Shown piece after piece: positions 28,801 through 38,424 of a DNA stretch of 64,000 bases. A model generated the notes under the pieces. That model had not been told where the DNA came from. It did no database searches and saw nothing but the letters and a program-made list of their open reading frames with translations. A program made the translations under genes and the position numbers. How positions within the stretch are numbered: the stretch's first letter is position 1; every line of letters begins with the position of its first letter. This stretch comes from UBA10349 sp003485905 (GTDB lineage Bacteria; Pseudomonadota; Gammaproteobacteria; Arenicellales; Arenicellaceae). The stretch is taken from positions 620,001-684,000 of the forward strand of contig CALSLL010000001.1 of the NCBI GenBank assembly GCA_943787185.1, in the 5' to 3' direction.

Positions 28801-29013
28801 CTGAATGGCCTCTTCAATCCGAACAGCAACGCCTAATTCAATATCTTCAGGGTTTGCACCACGCAAAAATACTGAAACCGAAATCGAGTCAGGCTCAGAA
28901 TCCGGAAATACTTCAAGGTTCATGCGTGCAAAAATCGTGATCAACCCCGACATTACAATCGCAACCATCAGTAAATTAGCAGCGACTGAGTTTCTCGCAA
29001 ACCATTCAATCAT
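25840..29013 (-). CDS. RND efflux transporter, inner-membrane permease
   Basis: A 1057-residue AcrB/MexB-superfamily proton antiporter. It has the N-terminal helix (SVAANLLMVAIVMSGL), a large periplasmic loop, the TM4 aspartate pair in GIVVDDAIVTGES and an internal repeat with VVNDSLVLVDYV. Length fits the family. The ATG at 29013 has a near-perfect ribosome-binding site (AAGGAGGTCGATC). It overlaps the upstream adaptor gene by four bases, so outer-membrane channel, adaptor and pump form one operon. The divergent sequence does not show whether it exports drugs, lipids or other compounds. No regulator gene is adjacent. Confidence 0.94.
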   Translation of the reverse strand: MIEWFARNSVAANLLMVAIVMSGLITIFARMNLEVFPDSEPDSISVSVFLRGANPEDIELGVAVRIEEAIQDLEGIDEIRSVSREGSTSVTIEVNEAYNAREMLDDVKNRVDSINTFPTEAERPVIALRERRWGVISVAVTTDYGEAETRRFAEQVREEILRMDGVSLATLDGVRAYEIAIEVSQDRLRDYGLTLALVASAIRNSSQDISAGNVRAAGGDILLRSKGQAYRYADFADIVVKTNQDGSIIRVADVAEVNDGFQEESLLTRFNGKIAAMIEIERTANEDAIEIADKIKNYVEEQQLDLPVGTTMNYWDDDSEILKSRLSILGSSALQGGLLVIILLALFLRPSVAFWVTLGIPVTFLGAVAVLDVIGISMNMMSLFGFIVVLGIVVDDAIVTGESVYARLRDGEDGLQASINGTKAVAIPVTFGILTTMAAFVPITQLDGRLATFFVPIPAVVIPVLFFSLIESKLILPAHLKHIKPRDIETVGRFSRWQMNFSHGFENLIINRYRPILDKAIEYRYTVLAGFICMFFILVTTIVTGWSRFVFIPRTESDGGQITLVMPTGTPFEVTDGYMSKIMDAGLEMQKKYTNGEGGGPIVTNILSKTGQAGRGGGGVSSNVGSVRFEGMPRSERVVDVSSIQIMNDWRREVGEIPGAESITFRAEFFRAGDPIDIELRGQSLEELEQAATTIKEHLATYDGVFEIADSLADGKEELRIDLTPQGHLMGLTRSDIVGQVSQAFQGFQAQRIQRGRDDIRVLVRYPLSERSTTDTLQEMIISAPNGRLVPLSSVATLTPDKGPSSITRIDLYRTMSITADVDKDTTNMTVMNEQILEFLDEFLVQYPGITASLGGEAEEQAKALGSAIISFVVLLFVIYTLLALPLKSYVLPLIVMSVIPFSLIGVVLGHWIMAEPLSLLSILGLLALVGVVVNDSLVLVDYVLQLRKKGKSLLDAASTAGIVRFRPVMLTSLTTFFGLVPLTFFSAGDPSSAFLKPMALSLAFGIVFATMITLVFVPINMLIAQDIKHFFRRKFRGDTPIPPKTKESGVSGLGLS

Positions 29014-30494
29014 GATCGACCTCCTTTCTCTTGTGTATCTGGAGTTTTAGATTCAGATGCTTGCGAACCAGGACGCTTACCAAAATTTGCATTGGGTACA
29101 AAACCTTCAGCCTTCATCTTTGCGGCATCTGGAGTAACACCGTCCGGTCGCCCTCCGGGACCAGTACTTTTTCCGGGCGTGCGGCCTTGTCCAAACCCTT
29201 GCCCGGCCGCACGTTGCCCTGGGCCACGACCGGAAATACCGGAATTCTGGCTCTCCCCTTCCACCGCAACGCGTAACCCAGAAGTAACTTGCCCAAGCGT
29301 AGTGACCACCAAACGATCTCCAGCCTCCAAACCAGAGCCGACTAGAGCTTCAGTAGTGTTTTGCCATGCAATGTCAATTTCGCGTCGAATCAACACCCCG
29401 TCATCAACAACATATACGTAACTACTCTGATATATCGATTCGGCTGGGATAACAATAGCACCCGATATCACCTTACCTTGTAATTCAGCAGTCACGTATT
29501 CACCAATTTTTAACGGCGTACGCCCAACGGCCGCCTCACCAAACGGGTCATCAATTTGAGCTACCACATGCAATTGCCTCGAATTTTGATCGATCGCACT
29601 TTCTGTTCTTACTACTTTACCCAGCCATCCCTGGTCTATACCAGACACCGAGGAATAAAGAGTTACTAGAAACCCTCCGGTCTCCCTTTGCACTCCACGG
29701 TAACTTTCCGGCAAATCGACAAACTGCAAATCCGCATTTCTTAACGGCAATCGAACTTCGATGTAATCTGTGGCGTAGACCTCCGCGACTTGCGTATTAT
29801 TTCCCGCCACCTGACCCAAATCGACCATCTGACGTAATACTCTTCCGGCAAAAGGCGCGACGACCTCCGTTCTTTCAAGACTCAATTTTGCTCTATCTAG
29901 CGCCGCATCTGAAGAGGCCACCCTCGCCTCAGCCGATAGCAATTGCGGCTTACGAAGCACCAAATCACTGGGCTCACCATCATTCCCCAAACGCGCCCAA
30001 TCCCGTTCAGCCTGAGCCGACCGAGCATGCTCCTCGGTTAACAAACGCCGGGCATCGGCTAAATTAGCCTCAGCAATCTTTACATCAGCCTCGTAGTCAC
30101 GGGGATCAATCTTAAGCAACACATCGCCAGCATCAAAAAAACTTCCTTCCCGCAAACTCGGGCTAAGCTCAATAATTTGACCACTTACTTGAGCAACAAG
30201 AAAACTCTGCGTTCTCGGCGCCACGGTGCCGTAGCTCTGCACGTTTACTTGAAAATCACTCGCAGCAACTTCATGCACGGCAACGGTTATCGCCGGAGCG
30301 GTCGACGGACGTCGTTGCTGGGCCTCGGGCTTATTTAACAGAAAAAACGCAATTAATAATCCCGAAAATAAAAACAATAGAAGTGGCAAAACGGTTCGTC
30401 GCGAATTGTTCCATAAATACCCCATGCGGGATTTTTGCTTGCCAAACCCATTCTGCAAATTAGCGCTCAAATGCATCTTACCGCTGCTATTCAT
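29010..30494 (-). CDS. RND efflux periplasmic adaptor (membrane fusion protein)
   Basis: A 494-residue HlyD/AcrA-type adaptor. A single N-terminal membrane anchor lies near residues 33-53 (VLPLLLFLFSGLLIAFFL). A lipoyl/barrel-sandwich domain (SFLVAQVSGQIIELSP and VVAPFAGRVLRQMVDLG) encloses a coiled-coil hairpin, followed by a beta-barrel. From about residue 424 the C-terminus becomes Gly/Pro/Gln/Arg-rich and probably disordered, which is unusual. GGAG just before the ATG supports the start. Overlaps both neighbours by four bases. Confidence 0.93.
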   Translation of the reverse strand: MNSSGKMHLSANLQNGFGKQKSRMGYLWNNSRRTVLPLLLFLFSGLLIAFFLLNKPEAQQRRPSTAPAITVAVHEVAASDFQVNVQSYGTVAPRTQSFLVAQVSGQIIELSPSLREGSFFDAGDVLLKIDPRDYEADVKIAEANLADARRLLTEEHARSAQAERDWARLGNDGEPSDLVLRKPQLLSAEARVASSDAALDRAKLSLERTEVVAPFAGRVLRQMVDLGQVAGNNTQVAEVYATDYIEVRLPLRNADLQFVDLPESYRGVQRETGGFLVTLYSSVSGIDQGWLGKVVRTESAIDQNSRQLHVVAQIDDPFGEAAVGRTPLKIGEYVTAELQGKVISGAIVIPAESIYQSSYVYVVDDGVLIRREIDIAWQNTTEALVGSGLEAGDRLVVTTLGQVTSGLRVAVEGESQNSGISGRGPGQRAAGQGFGQGRTPGKSTGPGGRPDGVTPDAAKMKAEGFVPNANFGKRPGSQASESKTPDTQEKGGRS

Positions 30495-32017
30495 TTAGAA
30501 GCTCCTGCCAACACAACTTGTTCGTTTATAGCTGATTTTTCACCGACTACCGTACTTTCAGCAACCACTGCTTGCGCCGCAATATCCGCGCCAAAATCAC
30601 CTCCAAGTGCTTGATATAAGGTAATTCTGTTCTGCAGCAACTGATTACGCAAATCGATCACCGTACTCTGCGAATCAAATGCTCTACGTTGAGATTCGAG
30701 AACTGTTTGATACACGGAAAGTCCACTTTGGTACTGCTCGAACGATAATTCATATGCCGCAATAGCATTTTGCTCGGCTTTAAGAAACGAATCATATCGG
30801 CGCTTCAAGCGCTCTTGGCGGGTGATCGCCCGCTCGACTTCAGAAAACGCGTTATTCACAGCATTTAAATACTGTTGCTCTATTTGGATCACTCGCTGAC
30901 GCGCCTGCTTTTCGGTCGCAACCAATCTACCACCCTGAAATAAAGGTAAAGTTAAATTAGTTATAAGCGATCTTACAAAGCTGCCACTAGCCAAAAGATC
31001 AGAAAAATGATTGGCATCATCGGACAAAGAACCGGTTAGCGTCAAGCGTGGAAAACGTTGCTTATGTGCCACTGCCAAGCTTAAATCGGCTGATAACAAA
31101 TTGAACCAGGCCTGCTGAATATCGGGTCTGCGCGTTAATAAGTCAGTGGGAATACCTGTTGGAATCGATGTTTCGATTACCGGCAACTCACGATTCAGTA
31201 CCCATCCGCCGTCCGGGTAGTCCGCGACCAGTAATTGTAATCGAGACACGGACTCAATCACATTCTGCTCCTGTTGGGCGACACGTGCGCGTTCTTGTTC
31301 CAGGCTATTTGAAGCGAGATACACATCTACCGCGCTATTCAAGCCGGCACGGTATCCACTACTAATGATCGCCATGTCCTGCTCTAAAGTAGCCAAACGT
31401 AATTTAAACAACGCTAATAATTGTTGGTCGGCCATCATCTGATACCAAGATCTGCTGGTATCAGAAACCAGGGCAAGTCTTTGATTAATATAACTGGCCT
31501 CGCTTGCAGCATAAGACATAGTTGCTTGCTTCTGATTACTCTTTAATCTACCCCAAATATCCAATTCCCAACTCGCATTTAAATCTACGCCGTAGGTATC
31601 AACTGGTGGTATTAGCCGGCCAAGTAGTACTCCGCGGCGGATATTTTTATTGGAGGAGATCGACAAACTGGGATACCGATCCGCACCAGCGACAACCACA
31701 CCCTGATGGGCCTCTTCTAATCGTGCTGCCTGTTCCGTAAGACCGTAGTTATTAACCAATGCCGTGATTACAACCTCTTCAAGCTCTTGATCACCGAAAT
31801 CATCCAACCACCGCTCGCTCGCTTGGTCCATCTGTTCATCACTTTCTTCAACGCTGGCAGACGAATTGAGCTGATGCACAAATGCCTCTGGTGCTTGCAG
31901 TGAGCTTGCCTTGGGAGATATAGCGCTAGTCGTACAAGCCGATAGGAAAATGCCTGCGAAAATAGCTGCAATCAAGCAACGTACTGGCATTTCAAGTTGA
32001 TTCAATATTGACTGCAT
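30491..32017 (-). CDS. RND efflux outer-membrane factor (NodT/OprM family lipoprotein)
   Basis: A 508-residue TolC-like channel. The N-terminus has a lipoprotein signal with lipobox LSAC (about residues 25-28; ATG 32017 or the internal ATG 31990 could start it). NLTLPLFQGGRL and VDTYGVDLNASWELDIWGRLKS are OMF signatures; two OEP repeats are visible. First gene of the OMF-adaptor-pump operon, so the system appears self-sufficient. Substrate unknown. Confidence 0.93.
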   Translation of the reverse strand: MQSILNQLEMPVRCLIAAIFAGIFLSACTTSAISPKASSLQAPEAFVHQLNSSASVEESDEQMDQASERWLDDFGDQELEEVVITALVNNYGLTEQAARLEEAHQGVVVAGADRYPSLSISSNKNIRRGVLLGRLIPPVDTYGVDLNASWELDIWGRLKSNQKQATMSYAASEASYINQRLALVSDTSRSWYQMMADQQLLALFKLRLATLEQDMAIISSGYRAGLNSAVDVYLASNSLEQERARVAQQEQNVIESVSRLQLLVADYPDGGWVLNRELPVIETSIPTGIPTDLLTRRPDIQQAWFNLLSADLSLAVAHKQRFPRLTLTGSLSDDANHFSDLLASGSFVRSLITNLTLPLFQGGRLVATEKQARQRVIQIEQQYLNAVNNAFSEVERAITRQERLKRRYDSFLKAEQNAIAAYELSFEQYQSGLSVYQTVLESQRRAFDSQSTVIDLRNQLLQNRITLYQALGGDFGADIAAQAVVAESTVVGEKSAINEQVVLAGASK

Positions 32018-32719
32018 TTTAGTTCGGGGTTTCTCGCGTTCAGACCGAGTGGGGCAAATATATTTATAATTAGCCGCATTTTACTCTGACGAACCATAAA
32101 TAGTGGTAATTGATCAATAAATTAATAGAATGTTACATACCGACATGGATCGCACACAATGCCTCCACAATGGCAGGATATAAGCGCTAAGAGCAGCTCA
32201 GCAACGTTCATTCGGACATCAAAATTTTCTCCTAACCAAATCACGCAGTAGTGCCCCCAACCTGCGAATAATTCATGATTCCTGGTCAATGCAAGTAAGC
32301 ACCGCAACAGTTTCACCCAGGTTGATCCGGTAAACGGTATGGAATCGACCTCGGAAACGCGACAGCAAATAAATTGGGCACTTGCTGCTGAAACAGAGCC
32401 ATCTATCTGCTATCATGCGCCCCGCGATACAGCCTGCGGACACATTGGAACAATAGAATGCTTATTTAGCAGATATATAATTCCAGTTCCTCGCCAGCCG
32501 GTGAATATAGGGAAGATTGATTCTGACCCACATTGGTCTAAGGTAATGGTCAAAGGCAACGCATTGGCTTATTGGTAGGCCAAAAAACATTTTTATAACA
32601 TTACGGTAGCGTCAGCTCGCCCTAATTATTAATTGCTAAATTTTTAATTGCGATAGTACCGTATATTCAGCGTGTAGCTTGCCGAACACGCACTAAACAT
32701 TTTATATGAGACAGCCGTT
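32018..32719. other. Long intergenic region between the efflux operon and gltA
   Basis: About 700 bases separate the divergent efflux operon and citrate synthase gene, so both promoters must lie here. A plus-strand ORF of 79 codons at 32339-32578 and a minus one of 64 codons at 32122-32316 are open but show no recognisable family, and neither has a good ribosome-binding site. I saw no tRNA, terminator or regulator gene. A short TTGATCAA palindrome lies near 32108-32115. Confidence 0.5.
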
Positions 32720-33997
32720 ATGACTGATAAAAAAGCTCGTTTAAATATCGATGGATATGATAAGGAAATAGAACTCGACGTATATGAAGGGACTATGGGC
32801 CCTGATGTGATTGATGTCGGCCCTGTTCTCAAAAATGGACATTTCACCTATGACCCAGGGTTCACCTCGACAGCGAGTTGTGAGTCTGCGATTACTTTTA
32901 TCGACGGGCACGAAGGCAAGCTACTCCACAGAGGCATTCCGATTGAGCAGATTGCTGAAAAAACTGACTATCTGAATCTTTGCTATTTGCTGTACTACGG
33001 CCAATTGCCCAACAAAGAACAAGAAGCTGAATTCAAAAGCACGATAACGCGGCATACCATGCTGCATGACCAGATCTGGAACTTTTACCGAGGATTTAGA
33101 CGAGACGCGCACCCAATGGCAATTATGTGTGGTGTCGTTGGCGCCTTAGCCTCGTTTTACCACGACGCTTTAGACATCACTAACGAAACACATCGAAATA
33201 TAACTGCGCATCGTCTAATTGCTAAAATACCGACGATCGCAGCAATGTCATACAAGTACACCACCGGTCAGCCGTTTGTCTATCCGAAAAACAACTTGGG
33301 ATATGCAGAAAACTTCCTGCATATGATGTTTGGCGTTCCGACTGAAGAAACGGTAATCAGTCCGATTCTTGCAAAAGCAATGGATCGAATATTTATGCTG
33401 CATGCCGATCATGAGCAAAATGCGTCTACATCTACAGTTAGATTAGCTGGTTCGAGCGGAGCTAATCCATTTGCCTGTATATCAGCAGGTATTGCAACTC
33501 TATGGGGACCTGCCCACGGTGGAGCAAATGAAGCTTGCTTGAAGATGCTGGAAGAGATCGGACATCCGGATAAGGTTGATGAATACGTAGCCCGCGCCAA
33601 AGACAAAAATGATTCCTTCAGAATCATGGGATTTGGTCATCGGGTTTACAAAAATCACGATCCGCGGGCCACGATTATGAAAGTAACCTGCGACGAGGTT
33701 CTAGCTGATCTTGGCATTGAAGACTCACCGTTATTTCAGGTCGCACGCCGCCTCGAAGATGCGGCGCTAAATGACGACTACTTTATTGAACGAAAACTAT
33801 ACCCTAACGTCGATTTTTACTCGGGTATTATCCTGAAAGCAATTGGCATCCCACCTAATATGTTCACGGTGATTTTTGCCCTTTCCCGCACCATCGGGTG
33901 GATAAGCCACTGGAATGAAATGGTCAGCCAGCCATATAAAATTGGCCGGCCGCGACAACTTTATACCGGCCCGGTAGAAAGAGACTTTCCGGCGTAA
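32720..33997 (+). CDS. gltA: Citrate synthase
   Basis: A 425-residue type II citrate synthase condensing oxaloacetate with acetyl-CoA. LLHRGIPIEQIAE, the VRLAGSSGANPFACISAGIATLWGPAHGG region (catalytic His in GPAHGGAN) and GFGHRVYKNHDPR near residue 303-315 are conserved. The N-terminal extension and length match the NADH-sensitive hexameric enzymes of gammaproteobacteria. Monocistronic, followed by a strong intrinsic terminator. Confidence 0.97.
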   Translation: MTDKKARLNIDGYDKEIELDVYEGTMGPDVIDVGPVLKNGHFTYDPGFTSTASCESAITFIDGHEGKLLHRGIPIEQIAEKTDYLNLCYLLYYGQLPNKEQEAEFKSTITRHTMLHDQIWNFYRGFRRDAHPMAIMCGVVGALASFYHDALDITNETHRNITAHRLIAKIPTIAAMSYKYTTGQPFVYPKNNLGYAENFLHMMFGVPTEETVISPILAKAMDRIFMLHADHEQNASTSTVRLAGSSGANPFACISAGIATLWGPAHGGANEACLKMLEEIGHPDKVDEYVARAKDKNDSFRIMGFGHRVYKNHDPRATIMKVTCDEVLADLGIEDSPLFQVARRLEDAALNDDYFIERKLYPNVDFYSGIILKAIGIPPNMFTVIFALSRTIGWISHWNEMVSQPYKIGRPRQLYTGPVERDFPA

Positions 33998-34026
33998 AAC
34001 TGGAACAAATTTCAGGCAACGCATCT

Positions 34027-34060
34027 AACCCGGTCATAGTCACTACGACCGGGTTTTTTA
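34027..34060 (+). terminator. Intrinsic terminator of gltA
   Basis: ACCCGGTC at 34028-34035 pairs perfectly with GACCGGGT at 34047-34054 and runs into a T-tract. It lies 30 bases after the gltA stop and just before acpH. Confidence 0.9.
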
Positions 34061-34076
34061 TTCTCAAGGTAAACAT

Positions 34077-34652
34077 ATGAATTACCTGGCTCACCTTTTC
34101 GTATGCCCACCTGACCCTGAATCGATGGTGGGAAACTTAATGGCTGACTTTCGTAAATTTGTCGACTTTGAAACCTTACCGAAAAGCGTTAAGGATGGCA
34201 TTGCAAACCACCAACGAGTTGATAAGTTCACAGATACTCACCCTTTGGTTATCAAACTAAGACAAAAGTTTCAGAAACCTCATCGTCGGTTTTCCGGGAT
34301 TATTATAGATGTCGTTTTTGATTATTTTTTATCAAAGCACTGGCAGAAATACACAAACGTCGACCGATCCGTCTTTATATCAAATGCCTACCTGACGCTT
34401 AGTGATATGGAGGAGTTACTCCCAACTCGAATGCATAGGGCCCTTATCAAAATGAGTGAACAAGATTGGCTAGGTTCGTACTCCACGCTTGATGGAATCG
34501 AAGTTACCTTAGAACGAATTGGTACCAGAATTCGCTTCGCGAACCCACTTGCAGAATCACGAGCAGAAATAGAGCGCCTGCATGACCAGATTGAGCAATG
34601 CTTTTTAGAGTTCTTCCCCGATTTGGTGGATAATTTTGGGCACCCTGTATAG
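34077..34652 (+). CDS. acpH: Acyl carrier protein phosphodiesterase-like protein
   Basis: A 191-residue HD-like hydrolase predicted to remove 4'-phosphopantetheine from holo-ACP. MNYLAHLFVCPP, VGNLMADF, GIANHQRVDKFTDTHP and IIIDVVFDYFLSKHW are the AcpH signatures, carrying the metal-binding His/Asp residues. AAGGTAAAC precedes the ATG. It stands alone after gltA, separated by the terminator. Ends with TAG. Confidence 0.9.
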   Translation: MNYLAHLFVCPPDPESMVGNLMADFRKFVDFETLPKSVKDGIANHQRVDKFTDTHPLVIKLRQKFQKPHRRFSGIIIDVVFDYFLSKHWQKYTNVDRSVFISNAYLTLSDMEELLPTRMHRALIKMSEQDWLGSYSTLDGIEVTLERIGTRIRFANPLAESRAEIERLHDQIEQCFLEFFPDLVDNFGHPV

Positions 34653-34778
34653 CAGCTAGCGGAATAATTATTTTCCACAGGCATCAGGACGACTCGGCTA
34701 GGGGTATTCCGAAAAAAAATACGAGCGTGAGGGGCGAGAAGTCGAGGTCGCAACTAAAGGACACACATTCTCGGTAAA

Positions 34779-35672
34779 TTACTGCAGCGCTTGTTGAATC
34801 TCGGCGACTTTATTACGCAATATTCCGGAGTTTTCCGGTCCCATTCGAAGGTACAGTTTTTGAATAGCAGGCAACCCTTCGATCGATAAGTCCACGTATT
34901 GGTATCGATCACCCACTTTTTTAAGTTTCGGGTCTCGAACGGGTGGAGGACTAATTGACGCTTGCCGCAAGGCTCGCTCTAATGCTGTTCGAAAATTTCT
35001 GTTTGAGTACCCAAGTTCACTATATGCACTCTCAAAAAGAGGTTCAAAGCGTGTATAAATACCCGCAACTGATTGAGCATTAAACGTGTCAATCATATTT
35101 ACATATAGAGAATAACGCCCGTAATTACTTTCTAGTAGGCTATATTGCTCACCAGACTCAACCACTTCAATCGTATCCTCGATACTAGGTAGCGATAAAA
35201 AACTGCGGCCAATCTCACCATCGACAGCCTTATCCACCACCGTAACAAGTTTACGTACAAGCTCATCAGTGGGAAGCCATGAGAGCCACTCGGGAGCCGA
35301 CGCAACACCTTGCAAAGACTCAAAAAACTGACGGTCACTGCGATCCAGAGCTGGTAATTCGTCCAACTGGATATCCGGATGATTACTGTGTTCGTCTGCA
35401 ACCCTCATAATGTCGGCAGCGTACACTTGCTCATCCAAACCAGGGTCAATTTCAGGGTCTGCAAAAACCTCCAGCGCATCGTCAATCGACTCAATCACCG
35501 GCTTTACCAAGGTTTCATCCGGTATCGTATCAGGACGCAATAAGAACCATGAAAGCCCCGCTATCACAATCAATAGCGCAAAGGGCCACAACCTAGTTGC
35601 CTGTTTCTCTAGCGCGTGACCATCACCCACATGCGGGCGAGACGGTAATTTAAAATCTGGTGATTCGTTCAA
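34779..35672 (-). CDS. DUF3014 membrane-anchored protein
   Basis: A 297-residue protein of unknown function. One membrane helix at about residues 28-45 (LWPFALLIVIAGLSWFLL) anchors a periplasmic domain. LPALDRSDRQFFESL, LPTDELVRKLVTVVDKAVDGEI and the C-terminal YLRMGPENSGILRNKVAEI fit the DUF3014 family seen in gammaproteobacteria. Neighbours give no functional hint. Confidence 0.82.
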   Translation of the reverse strand: MNESPDFKLPSRPHVGDGHALEKQATRLWPFALLIVIAGLSWFLLRPDTIPDETLVKPVIESIDDALEVFADPEIDPGLDEQVYAADIMRVADEHSNHPDIQLDELPALDRSDRQFFESLQGVASAPEWLSWLPTDELVRKLVTVVDKAVDGEIGRSFLSLPSIEDTIEVVESGEQYSLLESNYGRYSLYVNMIDTFNAQSVAGIYTRFEPLFESAYSELGYSNRNFRTALERALRQASISPPPVRDPKLKKVGDRYQYVDLSIEGLPAIQKLYLRMGPENSGILRNKVAEIQQALQ

Positions 35673-35827
35673 AACTCAAACATAGATAGTCTCTGCATTC
35701 ATAAACCGAACATATCCTAAAATACAACAAATCAACGCTAAATTTCCTTTGTGTAATCTGCATCATCGGCTTCGATTTAATTTTAGACCCGCTATTCACT
35801 CCTTCAACAGAACAATAAGTGGCACAG

Positions 35828-35852
35828 AAAAAAGGGGGGCATATGCCCCCAC
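35828..35852 (-). terminator. Intrinsic terminator of the TonB-dependent receptor gene
   Basis: GGGGGCATATGCCCCC at 35835-35850 is a perfect palindrome. Read on the minus strand it is followed by a run of six T residues. It lies about 30 bases past the receptor stop codon. Confidence 0.9.
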
Positions 35853-35882
35853 TTAGTTTAACTACCTTTCAGTCACTAAGGA

Positions 35883-38345
35883 CTAAAAATTCTTCTTTAA
35901 ACTCGCGCCAAATGTCCGTGGCTCACGCATATATGCATTGACCTTGCCATCTTGCAACGGTACGTCAAAGTGAGTACCTAGATAATCTTCGTCAAACAAA
36001 TTACGCGCCCAAATGGAAATATCTATATCACTGTCAAACCAAGACACACCAACGCGAACATTAAATAAGCCGTAACCATCTTGTAATTTAATCGGGTCCG
36101 CATTTCCGTCCATAACGGCGTCACTACGATAATTGTAGTCGGCGTGCACGTAAGAGACCTTATCGCTTCCAATTGGAAACGTTTTAGTCGCGGATATTGT
36201 GAAAAAGTGTTCGGGTACTGGATTCACTCGATCGCCAGATCGGTCACAAAAGGCATTCCCGGCGGAAGCACCTGGATCTTGTTGTCCAGAAAGTAACGGC
36301 GTAGCAATCCAGCAATTCGCATTCAAATGCGTTTTATATGTCGTATCGGTATACGCATAGCCAGCGCTAAACGATAAATCATCCATCGGATCCCAAACTA
36401 CTTCGAGCTCCAGGCCTTGCGCCTCCAACTGGCTTGCATTTGACAGATTAAACCCGCCGCCGGCAAAAGAGTTGGTTTGAAAATCATCAACTGTTGAATA
36501 ATACAACGCCGTATTAGCGCGCAAATTTTGATCAGGAAACTCAGCTTTTATACCGACCTCAAACGACTCCGATGTTTCCGCATCAAATATAGGATTCTGG
36601 TTTACGCTGATTCGATCAGTGTTAGTACCACCTGATTTATATCCGGTACCGAAGCTCGCATACACCAGCGTTGTTTCGTTAGCGAACCAACTTAACTTTA
36701 GCGTACCGGTCACTTGATCATCATCGAGCGTTGCCGCAACATCCGGTCGTGGTGCAATAATCGGAGTTACCGAATGTCCCCAGCCAGGGCGGTACATTGG
36801 ACCGTATAATGCCGGATTTGGAGCCGCCAAGCCAAGACCAGCTAGCACCAGGTTCGTACCGATGGCAGTAAAATCTGCAGCCGGGCCAATTGCACTCTGG
36901 GTAAATCTACCCGTGAGATCCTTCTGCTCCTTGGTAAACCGCAAACCCGCTGTCAACGTTAGAGCATCAGTCAATTGGTAATCTAACTGGCCAAACACGG
37001 CCCAGGCCTCCTGCTCTTGCATGAACACATCATTCGAAAACGCATTTTGCGCAAACGGAGCCGCAACCCTAGGAAACGCGCCCCCCGTTGCAGCAGATAG
37101 GCCATTCAAGCCACCTACAATCGCCGAAATATTTGGATTTTGCCCGATCAACTGCGTGAAATTAGGGCCCAAATCAAAAAAACTGGTGCTATCAAGGTCT
37201 TGCTGATAGTAGTAAGCACCAACTATATAATTCAGCTTGTCGCCATTATTGGTAAATCTTATTTCCTGCGTCATCACATCAGAGTTTCCTCCACGTCGAT
37301 TGTTAAATAACTGTGCGGCACTAAAATCAACGTCGGTAACATCGACCGAGTCAAACGATCGAATGGATGTAATGGATGTAAATGTTCCGCCATTATTTAA
37401 ATCCCAATTAATCTCCGCAGAAACACCTTTATTTTCGTTTTGCGAAGCAGGCAACTCATTTACTCGCATGACATCGTCAAATACTCGATCCTGAGATACC
37501 ACGGGAATCCTGAAGGCTGATAGAAGCGAATCAGAAAGCGGCGCACCGTTAACCGCGAAAAAGTTATTTCGAACCGTTGCAGCACCGCAACAGACTTCAT
37601 CTACTTCCGAATAATCCGCAATAAAACGAACCGACACATCATCATTCGGCGTATATAGAAGCTGTGCTCTAAACCCATGTCGATTGCGATCGTTGATAAC
37701 GTTATTGGCGACCCCCAACGCGTCAGCATAACCGTCTCGCTCGGTATTAAACCCCGTCACTCGATAAGCCAGTACATCTTCAATTAAAGACCCTCCAACG
37801 GCACCGCTTAGCGTTCGTAATCCAAAATTCCCCACAGTCAAATCAATGAAACCACTGGACTCGTGGCTCGGCGCAACGGACTGCATTAACAAAGCCCCAG
37901 ATGGAGAATTCCGACCAAATAACGTTCCCTGCGGCCCACGCAACACCTCCACCCGTTCCATGTCCACCATTTCATTAATCATTGAACTTTGTCTGGACTG
38001 GTACACGCCATCCACATATAAGCCAACGGAGGATTCCAAACCAAAATTCTGTGCACTCGTACCCACGCCGCGAATAATAAAATTCGACGTTGTCGCCGTC
38101 TGATTTTGGTCAACAATTAATCCCGGGGTGCTTTGCTGCATATCAAACACATCTGTCACACCCAGCTCAGTTAACTGGGCTCCACTTAGTGCTGTAACTG
38201 CAACGGGAACATCTTGTAAATTCTGCTCTCTTTTTTGCGCAACTACGACAATCTCTTCTAACGCTGCATGTGACGGTAACGATACCGTCAATAATAATGC
38301 CCCTTTTAAGACTCCAACTGATGTCCTATAAATTAAGTTATTCAC
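35883..38345 (-). CDS. TonB-dependent outer-membrane receptor
   Basis: An outer-membrane beta-barrel importer of about 820 residues. The frame opens at ATG 38366, but a strong ribosome-binding site (GGGAGG) stands six bases before the GTG at 38345, which also gives a proper signal peptide ending SHA; that start is preferred. After it comes a TonB-box-like EEIVVVAQKRE, the plug domain (DVPVAVTALSGAQL, VEVLRGPQGTLFGRNSPSG) and a barrel ending in phenylalanine (SLKKNF). This subfamily, common in marine gammaproteobacteria, imports unknown ligands. Divergent from cfa with an inverted repeat between them. Confidence 0.93.
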   Translation of the reverse strand: MNNLIYRTSVGVLKGALLLTVSLPSHAALEEIVVVAQKREQNLQDVPVAVTALSGAQLTELGVTDVFDMQQSTPGLIVDQNQTATTSNFIIRGVGTSAQNFGLESSVGLYVDGVYQSRQSSMINEMVDMERVEVLRGPQGTLFGRNSPSGALLMQSVAPSHESSGFIDLTVGNFGLRTLSGAVGGSLIEDVLAYRVTGFNTERDGYADALGVANNVINDRNRHGFRAQLLYTPNDDVSVRFIADYSEVDEVCCGAATVRNNFFAVNGAPLSDSLLSAFRIPVVSQDRVFDDVMRVNELPASQNENKGVSAEINWDLNNGGTFTSITSIRSFDSVDVTDVDFSAAQLFNNRRGGNSDVMTQEIRFTNNGDKLNYIVGAYYYQQDLDSTSFFDLGPNFTQLIGQNPNISAIVGGLNGLSAATGGAFPRVAAPFAQNAFSNDVFMQEQEAWAVFGQLDYQLTDALTLTAGLRFTKEQKDLTGRFTQSAIGPAADFTAIGTNLVLAGLGLAAPNPALYGPMYRPGWGHSVTPIIAPRPDVAATLDDDQVTGTLKLSWFANETTLVYASFGTGYKSGGTNTDRISVNQNPIFDAETSESFEVGIKAEFPDQNLRANTALYYSTVDDFQTNSFAGGGFNLSNASQLEAQGLELEVVWDPMDDLSFSAGYAYTDTTYKTHLNANCWIATPLLSGQQDPGASAGNAFCDRSGDRVNPVPEHFFTISATKTFPIGSDKVSYVHADYNYRSDAVMDGNADPIKLQDGYGLFNVRVGVSWFDSDIDISIWARNLFDEDYLGTHFDVPLQDGKVNAYMREPRTFGASLKKNF

Positions 38346-38424
38346 GATTCCCTCCCAGAAATTCATTTAGTAAATGCATGAGCTAAACAGATCAAATGCA
38401 GGCTAATTCTTGTTGATTTATTAA

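Noticed and set aside
32339..32578. 79-codon plus-strand ORF before gltA
   Set aside because: No recognisable family, no ribosome-binding site and ordinary intergenic composition; it is best seen as chance.
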